Part shown: piece after piece, positions 21,308 through 32,400 of the stretch
Numbering within the stretch: the stretch's first letter is position 1
Layout of the letters: every line of letters begins with the position of its first letter
Origin: Roridomyces roridus
Lineage: Eukaryota; Basidiomycota; Agaricomycetes; Agaricales; Mycenaceae
Reading direction: 5' to 3'
Length of the DNA stretch: 64,000 nt
Assembly (NCBI GenBank): GCA_029378245.1
Contig: JARKIF010000018.1
Location: 1,054,001 to 1,118,000, forward strand
The notes under the pieces: generated by a model
The model's input: only the letters and a program-made list of their open reading frames with translations
The model's database searches: none
Told to the model about the DNA's origin: nothing
Program-made: the position numbers and the translations under genes

Positions 21308-22875
21308 TGATACGCAGCGTCACGCGCACTAGTGTATAGTAGATTGCTCGAGTAGGTAATGTCCTAGAAGTAGACCGCGAAGCGATACAACTCCACAACA
21401 CACTAACCACACAACACACACAACACACACACAATTCCTTGACTAGCACGCTGACACCTAACGGTTGGGTTCGGGGTCGTCTGAAGTATACAGATAAGAC
21501 TGATACTCCGCGGTTTGGTTCTCGGAAGCTTGTAGGTTGACTCTCGAGGTTTCACACCAAGTTCAATGTCTTTTGAACTAAGAGGAATCTCTTGACTGGT
21601 TTGTAGACTGCTCACAACGAACACGAGGTTACGATGTTAAAAGGTTTTATATTTTATTGACCGAAACACACAATATCCAAACACCAATACAACTTCGATA
21701 CAACACGAAGAGGAACTATAGCACAGAGGGCAACCCACTACCCCTTAAGTATGTTACTATAGCTGACCCAAGTTGAACCAGAGCTCGGGTGCCTTTGATA
21801 TTGCGTCTAAGCTAAGAGAAATGATACAACAAATCTCCGCGGAAGTCACAAGACTGCACTATAACCACAGATCAAGCTTCGACCCAATGTCTAGGCAAGA
21901 AGGCGTACAATGCAATGCTGCAAGGGCGGGATCTACAGGCCTTATATACTACTCCCTACTGGTCTGATGATATAACTACTATTACGCGCCTGCCATCCCT
22001 ATTTCCGTACTTTCCCTATAACCCTAGGTGTCCTGTCACCTATATTACATCCCCTCGAACCGCTCCGCGTGGTACTGCTGCTTATGTCGCTGCTTGGCCC
22101 GGCTGATCGGTGGTCATGCCGTCTTGGCATTCGAGCCGATTGGCCTGGTAATTTGATTCCGTCGTTTCATTACACTCTCTTGCTGAGCCAGCTCCTCTTA
22201 TGACTACAGCCCTCGACCCAGGTCCATAAATAACCTCGGTCCGCCATCTTCGTCATCCAGAGCTTACTCCTGGCATATTCTGTCAGACGCGATCATCGCT
22301 CTGATCGTCTGCCGTGACTCCGCCGCTTTCCATGATCATGATCGTACTCGGATCAGTTCTCGATCATACTAGTGTGCCTGCGCGAGTTCGACTCGCCCAC
22401 TTGTCATCTCTTTTCTGGGTGTCTCTTCAATACCGGAACGAATGGTAGTATTTCCTCCAACTCGCCTACACGAGCCACTCTGTTTGCATACATATAGATA
22501 GACTTATACCGGTCCGCGAGGTACTCCGCGAACCTTGTCATGATAGTACTGCGCGTCCGCGCAACCTTCGTCTTTGCTCTATAGCTAGTCTAGCTCATTT
22601 CTGAATACACCTGGGCTTGGTATATCTCCTTGGGTATGGTATCTCCACAAGTAGTAGTCCCCGCGAATCGCCTATTGGAGTCACCACAACCGACCACTTG
22701 AACGAATAGCCAAGCGTAGTGTACTGACGACTTGTACTTGTCTCATTAATACACGAATAGTGACACGGAGCTCAGTCCTATCCCTTATTGTATATCACCT
22801 GACAGAGGCATTGGTGTGCGCACCAAAACAGCTAAATAGCCAGATTTCACGCGTGCGAAATACGCAGTCGTATCA
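21308..22875 (-). repeat. G1 5' LTR
   Basis: This is the same 1,568 bp unit as 4688-6255, differing at roughly seven positions by eye (for example near 21468, 21474, 22073 and 22287). It borders the GCGT duplication at 22876-22879. In element orientation it must contain the promoter and polyadenylation signals. Confidence 0.95.
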
Positions 22876-22879
22876 GCGT

Positions 22880-23041
22880 CCACTGGCATCCAGCGGATTA
22901 TACGTGAGCGCGGGACACCCACCATACTCCAGTGGCTTCCGGTGAAACTTGACGGCTCGGTTAGCGGATGACACTGATCTCCACCATCACCCGCTGCCGA
23001 CCAGTGCCGATCAGCCGTTTGACAGCTCCGCGTGTATTACT
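22880..23041 (+). other. Right terminal remnant of K1
   Basis: This 162 bp piece is the continuation of K1 after G1. It has the CCACTGG, CCAGCGG and CCAGTGG words of the subterminal repeats and ends with the inverted terminal repeat (CGCGTGTATTACT on the plus strand). Confidence 0.75.
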
Positions 23042-24133
23042 GCCGCAGACGTTAAATGTGTCTCACCGATAACTCTGGCCGCAAAAGCCCATGATTCCCA
23101 GGGTCTCACAATTGACGAACTGCACGCGAAAATCAATGCGGAGTGTACGCAGGCGCAGCTACCTGAGCCGTTTGATGTGCCCGCCGTCGAGAATCTGCCA
23201 CAGATGGAGAACACCAACAAACCCGAGAAATGGCGTGTCTGCACAAACTACAAGTCCCTGAACAATGTCACGCAGGTGCTGCAGATGCCGCAAGGAGACA
23301 TACGTACCAAGCAACAGGCGCTCAGCGGACACCGCTGGGTTTCGATGTTTGACTTGCGGCCGGGTTCTACGCCGTGGAGGTAGCAGAAGAAAGCCGCCCA
23401 TATACCGCGTTTTATGTCGAGGGACGCGGGTATTTTGTCTACTGCCGTATGCCGTTTCGGCTTACCGGTGCTCCGAGTTGCTTCAATGAAGTCACAGCAA
23501 AGGCTTTGCAGGGGCTGGGCGGTACAATGATCCAGTTGTTTGTCGATGATGGCGCTATGGCTGGGGATGTTTTTGCGGACGCGTTGGGGGATTTGCAGAC
23601 ATTTCTCCAACGGTGCCGTGAGAAAACTCTGTCAATATCACCCCAGAAGACAAAGCTCTTCATGACAGAGGTCACATTTGCGGGGGAGCGTGTTGGGCGG
23701 GATGGCATCAAAGCAGATTTATCAAAGCTCACGGCGGTAGTCAACTGGGCGGTGCCGCAAACCATTCAAAATCTACAAGCGTTCCTGGGTCTGACCGGGT
23801 ACTTTCGTCCTCTGGTAAAAAACTACGCGCTACTCGAGAAGCCCTTGAAGGACCTGGGGAACACGCTGCAGGTACCTCCGCAAGCGGGTCGTCAAGCGTA
23901 TCGTAACGCTGCACGACGGCACAATATAACCGCGCAATGGGCCCCAGAACATCAACGAGCCTTCATCGCACTGAAAGTTGCGCTGACAAGCGCACCCGTC
24001 ATAAAGCCGCCGAAGTACGATGGATCGTCTTTCATTGTTACAACCGACGGATGCAAGGACAGTTTTGCCGGCGTTCTATCCCAGCGTTTCGAATGGATCG
24101 ACGCACGCGGGAATAAACAGGTCCGAATACACC
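23042..24133 (+). pseudogene. G0 RT domain (palm and connection)
   Basis: This continues the G0 polyprotein after K1. It encodes DVKCVSPITLA, WRVCTNYKSLN and FDL, then after a one-base loss near 23355 the frame resumes with VEVAEESRPYTAFYVEG, MPFRLTGAPS and the catalytic FVDDGAM (Y replaced by F). RT thumb and connection follow (LQAFLGLTGYFRPLVKNYA). The frame shift breaks the coding. Confidence 0.9.
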
Positions 24134-24561
24134 AGGACCCCACACTATACGGTCACATGCCGTTGCAGGTTCGGACAAAATGACCCTCGAAAATGCCCTT
24201 CCGGCCGGCAGAAAGTTCGGACAAGCCAGCCCGCCGCAGGCGGAGCCCGGACGAAGGTTCGGACAAGGGAGGGTCTGGAGGCCACCAAATCGACCCAATC
24301 TCGGTCCTGTTCAGCGTTGTCATCGCGGCCGCAGGTAGCGTTTGGCTGCAGTTTGCCGGGAGATTGAGGGTGATTTGCAGGGGAGCCGCGCAGATTTGAG
24401 GGCGAAAATTTTGATAAATTCGGGCCGAACTTCCAAAAAAGGCAACTCGGCTATCAGGCCGTTGGCGGGTTCGGACAAATGGGCTGGCGCCCCACTAAAC
24501 TGGTTCGGACAACGGCGTCCGGCCGGCGGAAACGACCTTTGGGGGTATAGTGTGGGGTCCT
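24134..24561 (+). mobile_element. 428 bp MITE with 17 bp TIRs and 8 bp TSD
   Basis: The ends are AGGACCCCACACTATAC and its exact reverse complement. They are flanked by AATACACC on both sides (24126-24133 and 24562-24569). The 8 bp duplication fits hAT-like elements. There is no coding capacity. Inside are five direct copies of GTTCGGACAA (near 24173, 24212, 24257, 24470 and 24503), which may be transposase-binding subterminal repeats. Removal with one duplication copy restores the G0 RNase H frame. Confidence 0.88.
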
Positions 24562-24791
24562 AATACACCCACTCGGTTTTGCTTCGAAGCGGACATCGGA
24601 CACGGAGTCACGCTACCAGCCGTACTTGCTTGAATTTGCGGCGTTGAAATACACGCTCGACAAGTTTTCTGACACCATCGGAGGACACCCAATCGAGCTG
24701 GAGACTGATTGTCAGGCCCTTCGCGATACAATTATCAACAACAAGTTGAACTCCACTCACGCGCGCTGGCTTGACGGCATAATGAATCATC
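24562..24791 (+). pseudogene. G0 RNase H fragment
   Basis: After the MITE the G0 frame continues: PLGFASKRTSDTES, LLEFAALKYTLDKFSD, ELETDCQALRDTIINNK and THARWLDGIMNH. These are RNase H blocks of basidiomycete Gypsy elements, including the conserved ETDCQALRD. The frame is then cut by the next insertion. Confidence 0.88.
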
Positions 24792-26256
24792 ATCATCAGG
24801 AAAAACCGGATCTGCCAATTTGAGGCCAAGCCAATTCTTCAAGCGGCTTCAAGCCCACCGCTCACCCATGAAACGGCTGGCACCACCAACACTTGTCCAA
24901 TGATGCAGGCTCTCATATGTGACTCTCACAACACGGAGTGCTGTGGCAAAACTTGTTGGGATTTGAGAGAATTGTGCCGATAGTCAATGTGCAACTTGGT
25001 AGTGGGCATCCACGAGGCGGGCAGTAAGGAGGGAAACGAGACCATGACCACAGGCAGCGGCGCGGGGACTGGAAGATTTGGGGCAAGTCATTGCCGAGAC
25101 GTGGGAAGTCTCGGACAAAAATCACGGCCGAAGATAGCCGAGGATCAATCAGGACGTGGCATCCAAACAAGATGTCATTTTCTTCACTCTCTTCTTAACC
25201 ACCACCACCCCTTCATCCCTCTCTCCGCATCTGGTGCTTCCTTCTTCGGCCAACGCCAGCGTCGCTCCGTTCCCTGGTGGAGTCAAATCCAACACCCGCT
25301 CTACAATGTCAATAATCTGCCTATGCACCGTCATCCACTGACCTAATTTGCAGGGCCCCCACATCATGTCCTGCCCGAGGCCCGAGTGCCCGCAATCCTT
25401 CCTCAAAGGCAGCCTTTCATTTTTCTGCCGTCCGCTGGGTCAGAGCTGCAGTCCCTTCCGGTGAGAATTACCAATTCTCTGAGTCTCGAGTCCTCATCTC
25501 CGCCGTAGACGTTGTGTCTCGTCGGATGGCTCCCATCATGGTGAAACTTACCTCGGATCCGGCATCGTTGTCTTGCAGGCAGTGGGTGCGTGTGTTCATT
25601 GTGCCATGGGACTATAATTGATTTTGACCTGGCACCCAGATGTTCTGGACGGAATGGGCGGGCATCGTGTGCGGCCGCATCACCGCATCTAAATCATGTA
25701 CGTTACCGTTGTCGTGATGTCCCCGCTTGCTAACCTTATTGCCGTAGATTGCCGTTAGCTCCTCAGGACATCACCTTCGCTGCCGTCCCTATGTGCCACT
25801 GGTGCTCACTGCTTCTGCTCAGCTCCCTGCCTGCCTTTACAGGGTATGTATGTCTTTCAAGTCCCCAATGACCTACCATTAATTTTGTCTGCCCGCTAGT
25901 AGTGCCTTCCATGCTGTGTCACACAGCAGTCTACGCCCATGGGTGCATTGTTGCTTCTATTTGGGTAGGATGGATTTGGGTAGGATGGTGGTAGAACTAT
26001 TAGTGTAGATGCATGCATGTATGTCTGTAGTGTGAATCTATTGTATTTTTGGATACTTTTGAAGCCAAGCAAAGGATCAGGAGCCGAATACCGCTGTGAT
26101 TCCGGGTAATTCACGCTAAATAATCAGTCACAATCGGTGATAATTTGCCGAGGAATGTCGCCAACGGATCGGGACCTGGACATTCTGCCAATCTGTCAAT
26201 TGGCGTCAGTTGCTGCCAATTGGCATCAATTGGTGAATCCGGTTTTTCCTGATGAT
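24792..26256. mobile_element. 1.47 kb nonautonomous element with 20 bp inverted ends
   Basis: The left end ATCATCAGGAAAAACCGGAT is repeated exactly inverted at the right end. Similarity continues inside for about 15 more bases (CTGCCAATTTGAGGCC against TCACCAATTGATGCC). I could not define a target duplication. No transposase or other family is recognised inside. Some pyrimidine runs followed by AG look like splice sites. It lies between two halves of the G0 RNase H, and removal gives a plausible continuation (MNHDIVDCSHRPG). Confidence 0.7.
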
Positions 26257-27918
26257 ATTGTTGATTGTAGCCATCGTCCCGGCAAACAGAATCAGGCCGC
26301 GGATGGACTCAGTCGGCAGTTCACGGACACGCCGAGAGTCAAGGGCGACGGGCACGAGTGGAGTGTTGACCCGGATTGGGCGTCGTCCGTTGGATTGGCC
26401 TACGACATCTGGTCCACACAATTGAGCCCGGAGCAGACTGCCCTCCGTGAGCGTTTCAAAAGCGAGCCGGTTTTCCTGGAGGTTATCGAGGCTATGTACA
26501 ATCTCGACCACGGCAAGCGGGTGCGTGACAAGCGCCGCGCCCGGCACCGTATGCTCGGATACGAGATTGCGGACGGAAAGTTGTGGCGCATAGGTGATGG
26601 CAAGTCCACTCGCGCTCGTGCACGGCTTGAATGTATCACCCAACAAGAGGCAAAAGCACAGGCGGCGGCGGAGCACGCTAACGGCGGACACTTTGGCCGG
26701 GACTTGATTAAAATCAAGATGCTTGACCGCGTTTGTAGCCCACGTCTGGACAAGTCGATCGTCTCCGCAATAGTTGAGTGCGGGCAGTGCAAAGCATTTG
26801 GGGGCACGCATCTTGCCGCATTACTTGAGCCCGTCACGCGGCGGCACCCCTGGGAACTCATGGTCGGGGATTACCTATCCATGCCTGTTGGGAAGGGCGG
26901 ATTCAAAACCATTGGGCTGTATATGGATGTCTACTCACAGAAAACATGGGGATTCAAGTTCAAGGGTCCGGGGACAATGGCAACTACAAATCAGTCACTC
27001 GAACGCATACGCTTACACTTCAGAATGCCAGAGGTTTTCATGGCAGATGGTGGGAGCCACTTTGCCGGTAACCAGGTTGCCGAATACTGCGAAGCGCATG
27101 GGTCACGATACCAACAAGTCGCGGCGTATTCTCCATGGGTCAATGGCCTTCTGGAAGGTCAGAATGGGAAGCTACTGTCGCGCCTCAAGCGAATGTGCGC
27201 ACCGCAGCTCGGAGAAGACGGTTGGGCCAAAATCACGAAGTTCACCGACCTTCCCGCTAACTGGCCCGATCATCTCGACGAAGCAATACGGCAACTCAAC
27301 AGCCGTATACTCCCGGCATACAAGTTCGCGCCCGACGAACTCTGTCTCGGGCTAGTCGTCAACACCAGCGACACACCGCTACAAATCAGCACCTCCGAAC
27401 TCATGGACAGCCAGATCCACCTGCAAAACTCTTACCAAGAGCAACAGACGCTCGACGCGTATTCACACGTCGTGGAGCACGCAAACAAGAGGAAGGCGGC
27501 GTTTGATAAACGCGTCATGGATTCTCGGGACGGCGTGATTGAGTACAAGAAGGGGGACCTAGTACAGATCCGTGACTCCTCCCTCGATCTCACACTATCC
27601 ACAGAGTCGAAGATACTACCGCGCTGGGGTCAGCCACACCGGATTGTCGACTGTATACGGAATTTGTACCGTTTGGAGACGATACACGGCTTTCCGGTGC
27701 GCGGCACCATCAGTGCACGGCGTTTGCGTCGATTCAATCCTCGGCGGGGTACGGAGTTATTTGAGGAGCAAGCGAAACTCGAGATGGAGCGTGGCGAGAG
27801 GCCCGATGAGGTTATGGAGGGCGTAGACTTGGAGGAGGAGGACGGCGATGAAGGAGAGGTGGAGGATGTAGTCCTTGGGGAAGGAGAGGTGCCAGAAGGT
27901 TTGAATGGGGGTTTGTGA
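26257..27918 (+). pseudogene. G0 RNase H end and integrase
   Basis: The open frame begins inside the preceding insertion at 26137, but the G0 sequence starts at 26257 with IVDCSHRPGKQNQAADGLSRQ. It then encodes the integrase: an H2C2 finger (HANGGHFGRD and VECGQCKAFG) and catalytic positions in GDYLSMPVG, MADGGSHFAG and LLEGQNGKL. The C-terminal part has QIRDSSLD and ends in an acidic Glu/Asp/Gly tail. This piece has no internal break but cannot be made from its own start as a natural protein. Confidence 0.9.
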
Positions 27919-28169
27919 GAGGTTATGTTGAGGCTTCGTTGGCGCAGGGACCGCGCCACGCGGGAGGGGGGCGCATGGACCAGCTACGCTGGTCTGGTCG
28001 CGGTTCCGGACTGGGTTTGGATTGTTTGGACATGTAGATACAGTGATTGACATGTACAGATTCGGACAGTAGATAGACAGCTCTTCTCCTCCACACGACC
28101 AGACCGTACCGCTCCACCAACGAGGTCCTCATCGAGATCATCCAAAAAGCACCCAGACCTGACCAGGCG
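27919..28169 (+). other. G0 3' end, polypurine run and FB1 upstream region
   Basis: A purine run GGGAGGGGGG at 27962-27971 followed by GCGCATGG may be the G0 polypurine tract and the start of its 3' LTR. No matching 5' LTR is in the window. From about 28098 the sequence already encodes F-box residues (NEVLIEIIQKAP) in the FB1 frame, with a stop shortly upstream and no in-frame ATG. The beginning of FB1 therefore seems lost or displaced. Confidence 0.5.
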
Positions 28170-29197
28170 ATGCTCTGCCGCGTCTCCAAGCTTTTCCATG
28201 AGCTTGTCTTGCCCAGCCTCCTCCGAACTGTTGTCTTGGAGGATAAAAAATCCGAAGCTCTTGAGGCTTTCTGTAGCGCGATGACTCGGAATCCTGCTCG
28301 AGCAGATTCAGTGCGCTCTCTGCGCTACAGAAATCGGTATGTTTTGAGCAAGATCTCCCTCGACTCACGAGACTCATTGCCCGCGCCCAGATATTATTAT
28401 GGCTCCCTCCCCGCAGAGTGCTTATTACAAGCCTTGGCACTCACGACAAGGCTAGAACACTTGTCCGTCTATGACTACGGCGACTGCGGAATGGTCTCCT
28501 ACCTCACTGGCTTCACCTTTCCCAACCTCTTGGTCTGCATTTTAGAAGCTGCGCCCGATGATTCCTGGTACCCCCATGTCGCGCCGTTTCTGGCTCGCCA
28601 CCCCACCATAACCCATCTACGTCTGTGCAGCGTCAATGGAGACGAACTCGTGCCGAAGGGTACTCTCCTACCCAACCTGCAGTATTACCAGGGAGATCTC
28701 TCGCTCCTTTGCGCATTCTCGAAGCACAGTCTTCGAGCTTTTCAAACCTCCTTCACCCCGGATCTTATCAAAAAGCTCAGTGCGCAGGCCGGCCCCAATC
28801 TCACCATTCTTGGCATCAAATTTTTATTCATGTCACCGTCACAAATTTTCGAGGCCCTTGAGCATGTGTCGACTCATATGCCGCATTTGAAAAGTTTGAA
28901 ACTGTATTGCCTGGGCAATTACAGTGTTCGCACGGTGAGCCTGCAGTTTCAAATCTTTTCCTTGAAGGGCTGCTTAGATTCATTCAGGAAAGACTCACCG
29001 CGTACCTACCCCGTCTCGAGAGTCTCGAATATCTGGTGTTTGAACATGCCGCTCAAAATAATCGTTCGGTGGTTGAAAGGTACAACGACCAAAAGACTTT
29101 ACAAGTCTGGGTAAACACCTCGCCAACTCTGAGGGGCGGCTGCATTGGTAATAAATTCGGTTATCCTGACTCCGCAAGTTCATCCATCTTACTATAG
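28170..29197 (+). CDS. FB1: F-box-like protein, N-terminus probably lost
   Basis: Two exons, 28170-28934 and 28988-29197 (53 bp intron, phase 0), give 324 residues from the first ATG. The F-box core continues upstream of that ATG (NEVLIEIIQKAPRPDQA then MLCRVSKLFHELVLPSLL). An in-frame stop blocks any earlier start, so this copy begins in mid-domain. The rest matches FB2 and FB3: FCSAMTRNPARADSVRSL, FPNLLVCILEAAPD, HPTITHLRLC, LPNLQYYQG and the C-terminal WVNTSPTLRG. F-box proteins recruit targets to SCF ubiquitin ligases, and the C-terminal half looks like irregular leucine-rich repeats. The gene may be a 5'-truncated pseudogene. Confidence 0.65.
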
Positions 29198-29485
29198 GCA
29201 AAATAGCTAGGCGGAAAGTCGGCGACAAATGGGAGAAGTGTCACAGTAAGGTGATTCATTCGGAAGCCGGGTTTGCAGTGTTCAAAGAAGTTTTGTTGGT
29301 TGCCGACGGCGAATGAAGTAGTTCGGTGATTGTATTTAATAAACACATGGAGGTCAATCAAGCAAAGAAGCCGTGTATCCATGAATTTCAATCAGAACCT
29401 AAGTAAGAAAGCCATAACTACAGTGTACAAGGTCATACAAAAGCTCGCAGGGCCTATTCCGACAACACAATAATGCACCTGCACC
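29198..29485 (+). other. FB1 3' flank, shared with FB2
   Basis: No gene is seen here. The bases after FB1 (near 29195-29235, containing AAAATAGCTAGGCGG) resemble those after FB2 (near 51283-51320, AAATAGCTTGCGTG). The F-box units therefore seem to have been duplicated together with flanking DNA. Confidence 0.45.
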
Positions 29486-32400
29486 TTAACCTTGAACATC
29501 ACAGAACCCAATTCTTCCCTCAATTTTCCCCAGCTGCAACTTTTTCTTCTTCCCAGTCTTGATGCCCCGCTTTGACATTCCACCGAATGTATCAGACATC
29601 CCCCCAGCCGATGCAGCAGCCATGAGATGTAAGGCATCCCCAGGATCAAAATCTGCATGTTCTGAAGGAATTCCACGGAGTCCACTCTTATACTCGGCGA
29701 AGAGAACAAGAGCGATGGACGCCAATGCAATGAACAATTGGCAGGAAGATAATGTAGTCCTTTGCTTCTTTGTGATACTGCCATCCGATGGAGCTGATGC
29801 TGAGGAAGCCTGTGATGTTCCGCACCAAGGTGGGTGGAGGTCCAGGGAGACTGTAGAACCCATGGGTGCCCGCAAGGTAAATTTTCATCAGTGTTCCAGT
29901 GGACGACACTACTCCTTGAAGGTACAACATCTATAAGAGTGAGATCCATGACTATCAGCAACAACCAGTGACTCTGAATATCAGTTCACTTACCATCAGC
30001 TGGGCATCCTCATTTGGATCATCTGAGCTGTCATCCTCCGAACTCAATAGAGCAAGAGTATCGCCAATAAGGTTTCCCAAAGCACTTTGGCTGTACTCAA
30101 ACACCCTCTCCATGGCAAATGTGGTGACATCTGATACCCAAAGGGGTGCGGGCTCAGCCTCGGAATTCCCAGTTGTATTGTCAATGTAGACATATGGCTG
30201 GGGGTTTGCCAGGTCATAGGTGACGAAGTAATTGATTATTTGAGGGGTCACTGTACAGAGCATTGGTCCAGACTGTGATGCATATTTTCCCGTGCGGCTT
30301 ATGATCACAGCTAACATCACCAAAACCGGAGAAATTGTGTATTCCCGGACATGATTCGTCCGGCCTGATGGGGTATATGAGGCCTTATCAGTTGATCATC
30401 AGGCCGGCAGAGGCTTGTCAGGGCATATATGGTGAGTATCTGCCTCATATTCAACTAGGATGCTACTCTTCCCATGTGAGCCCTCATGAGCTGGGGTATC
30501 CAGCTAGGTACTATTACTGTAAAAAGGTAGTCTCGGGCCATGTGCCACCTCATATAACTTTTTTTTCCCTTCTTACATGGCACGACAACTAAGTTGAAGT
30601 AACTAACTAGCGGAAGCAATATATAATGACCTCGGGTGTGCTATTCGAGGCTCCGCCTCCACTCAGTGGACTCCGAGTTGCTCAGAGTCAATGGTATCGA
30701 CAACGCACATGGTCCAGACCCAGGCGATCAATTGATGATCTTGTTCCTGACAGCAGCCGCATGGTTCCGCAGCACATTACTCAGCTCTTTTAAAATGGCG
30801 TGATTTCGCTAAGCACTTCTTGTTTCGCCCCACCATCTTCCCTCCCTCTCTCGCTGCAAGTCAAGGCCAAGTCTTCCTCCCTCCCGCGGCCGGCCAACTC
30901 CAGTCCCTCTCGTTCAAGATCCGGTCCAGACGGAAGTTTCGCGTCCCAGATCAACGCTCACCACACGCTGTCCGCACTACACCTGCCGCCCACGGCTAGC
31001 TTGAAGACACCCCCGGTCCAGCATCTCTCAAGCCTACCAGCCTCAAGCTCCCGGATCCCGCCACGCTGCAAGTCTCCAGACGGCCGCAAGTTCCTGAAGA
31101 CACCGCAAGTTCAATACCCCGCAAGTCCGAAGACGCTGCAAGACTCGAAGACACTGCAAGTCCGAAGACGCTGAAAATCTCACGCTCTCAAGACCGAAAT
31201 CCCTCGGGTTGCAAGGCAGCCGCTGCCTCTGTCTCACTCCCCTTCCCGTTCTACTATACTCTCCTCTGTATCCATGTTGTATCCTTGTTTGCCAATGCAT
31301 TCTTTTTCTTCTTCTGAAGATTGAGTCCGAGCAATGGTTATCAATAGGGAAGCCAGGAGATCCAGAGCCCTGTATTCAGACCAGCCTCTCTCAAGTTCGT
31401 CAGGCTGTTGAAAGTTCATCAGGCGGATGAGCGATTGCGATCTCGAGAGATGGAAAGTAAGGGCGGATGGAAAGTTCATCAGCCGGATCAGCCTCCCAGC
31501 CCTCGCGGCCCATATATGGCCTGATATGGTCATACATGTTTTTCCCGGTTTTGGTGATGAAATAAGGTTCAGTTCCCCTGTAAGAAAAAAGAGTGATTTC
31601 ATACAGTAACTGGAATTCGAAGGAGCAATGCTGCAAACCATGGCACCAATTGTGTCGTTTATGCCAGACGCGGTTATAATGCTTGTTCCCACTATAGGAA
31701 CAGATCAGAGTGAGAAATAGAACCCAAAAAAATTGAAGGCACAGGTTTCATTATTCTGGTTGCATAGTGTCGCAATTGTCACTAAATTGAACTGCAATAC
31801 TGCCTGTCCCTCAAAGCCTGAGTTGGGGTTGGTGACATTGATGGTACTTTGACTCTGATAGAGTGGTGGGTCTGTGGTCTCATCAAGATGCACAACATTG
31901 CAAGAAACATTGGCAGTTAGTCCCTGTTGGGTCATAGACACATTGAGAGCCATGACAACATCATCCGGTGGAAGAGGGCCCGTGGGTGAAGTGATGAGCC
32001 AGGTCGGTCCACTGTCATTCTGGGAGGAGTCCAGAGTAGGGTTGATGGGCAAAATGCCCCCGGTGGTACCAGAGTAAAGCACATTGTTGAGATCAATCAC
32101 CCCAGTATGCTTGTGATCAGCGTGAACTGCACCACTGGTGCTGATGACAGAGTGCAAGGAAGAGTTGACTTGAAATAAATCTCATCAGGAGCAGGAATGA
32201 GATCTGTGGATTTGAACTTACGATAATCTACCATCCCGCTGGTATCATTGATTCCATACCAAAGCCCATTGAATTTGTTGGTGTCATCAAAGATGGGGCT
32301 GGAGAGGTCTATCTCGCTGCCGGCAAACCCAGTGTGTGTAACAATAGTGTTGGGTGTCAAGAGTGCAGACCAACTGGCTGTGAGACTGGTGGTTGCCAGG

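Larger units (their letters stand above)
4688..22875 (-). mobile_element. G1: 18.2 kb Ty3/Gypsy retrotransposon with antisense gene cassette
   Basis: The element has two 1,568 bp LTRs (4688-6255 and 21308-22875) that differ by about seven substitutions by eye. It is flanked by a 4 bp duplication GCGT (4684-4687 and 22876-22879). In minus orientation the order is 5' LTR, primer-binding site, gag, protease, RT-RNase H-integrase, accessory region, polypurine tract, 3' LTR. Gag, protease and pol are uninterrupted over about 7.1 kb. The 7.5 kb between pol and the 3' LTR holds four spliced genes on the opposite strand, an unusual cargo for a Gypsy element. The near-identical LTRs imply a recent insertion. 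Confidence 0.95.
1897..23041 (+). mobile_element. K1: KDZ-type DNA transposon (split by G1)
   Basis: The element is bounded by a direct repeat GCCGCAGACG at 1887-1896 and 23042-23051. Its ends are inverted repeats beginning AGTAATATACCCG on the left and AGTAATACACGCG on the right (reverse strand). KDZ elements are known for target duplications of about 8 bp, so the 10 bp seen here may include two chance matches. Without G1 and its 4 bp duplication K1 is about 2.95 kb. It carries one transposase gene and GC-rich flanks full of CCACCGG, CCAGCGG and CCACTGG words near both ends, which probably serve as subterminal transposase-binding repeats. It inserted into the RT coding region of G0, and precise removal restores that frame. 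Confidence 0.85.
1..28050 (+). mobile_element. G0: degraded Ty3/Gypsy retrotransposon, split by three insertions
   Basis: Pieces of one Gypsy polyprotein lie in order on the plus strand: protease and start of RT (5-1896), RT palm and connection (23042-24133), RNase H (24562-24791), and RNase H end plus integrase (26257-27918). Removing the insertions restores the reading frame at the K1 site (codons reading AADVKC) and at the 24 kb site (VRIHPLGF). The element runs off the left window edge, so its 5' LTR is not seen. A purine run and a possible LTR start lie near 27962-27975, but no full 3' LTR is recognisable before FB1. Frame breaks near 1480 and 23355 and a mutated protease site mark it as a dead, older copy. 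Confidence 0.9.

Noticed and set aside
26137..26256. First forty codons of the long open frame leading into the G0 integrase
   Set aside because: These bases belong to the end of the inverted-repeat insertion. The conserved protein starts at 26257.
30285..31548. TTTTCCCG direct repeat as the duplication of the element in the membrane-protein gene
   Set aside because: It would place host-like residues (LAVIIS) inside the element. The exact inverted repeat CATCACCAAAACCGG gives a join that fits the protein family better.
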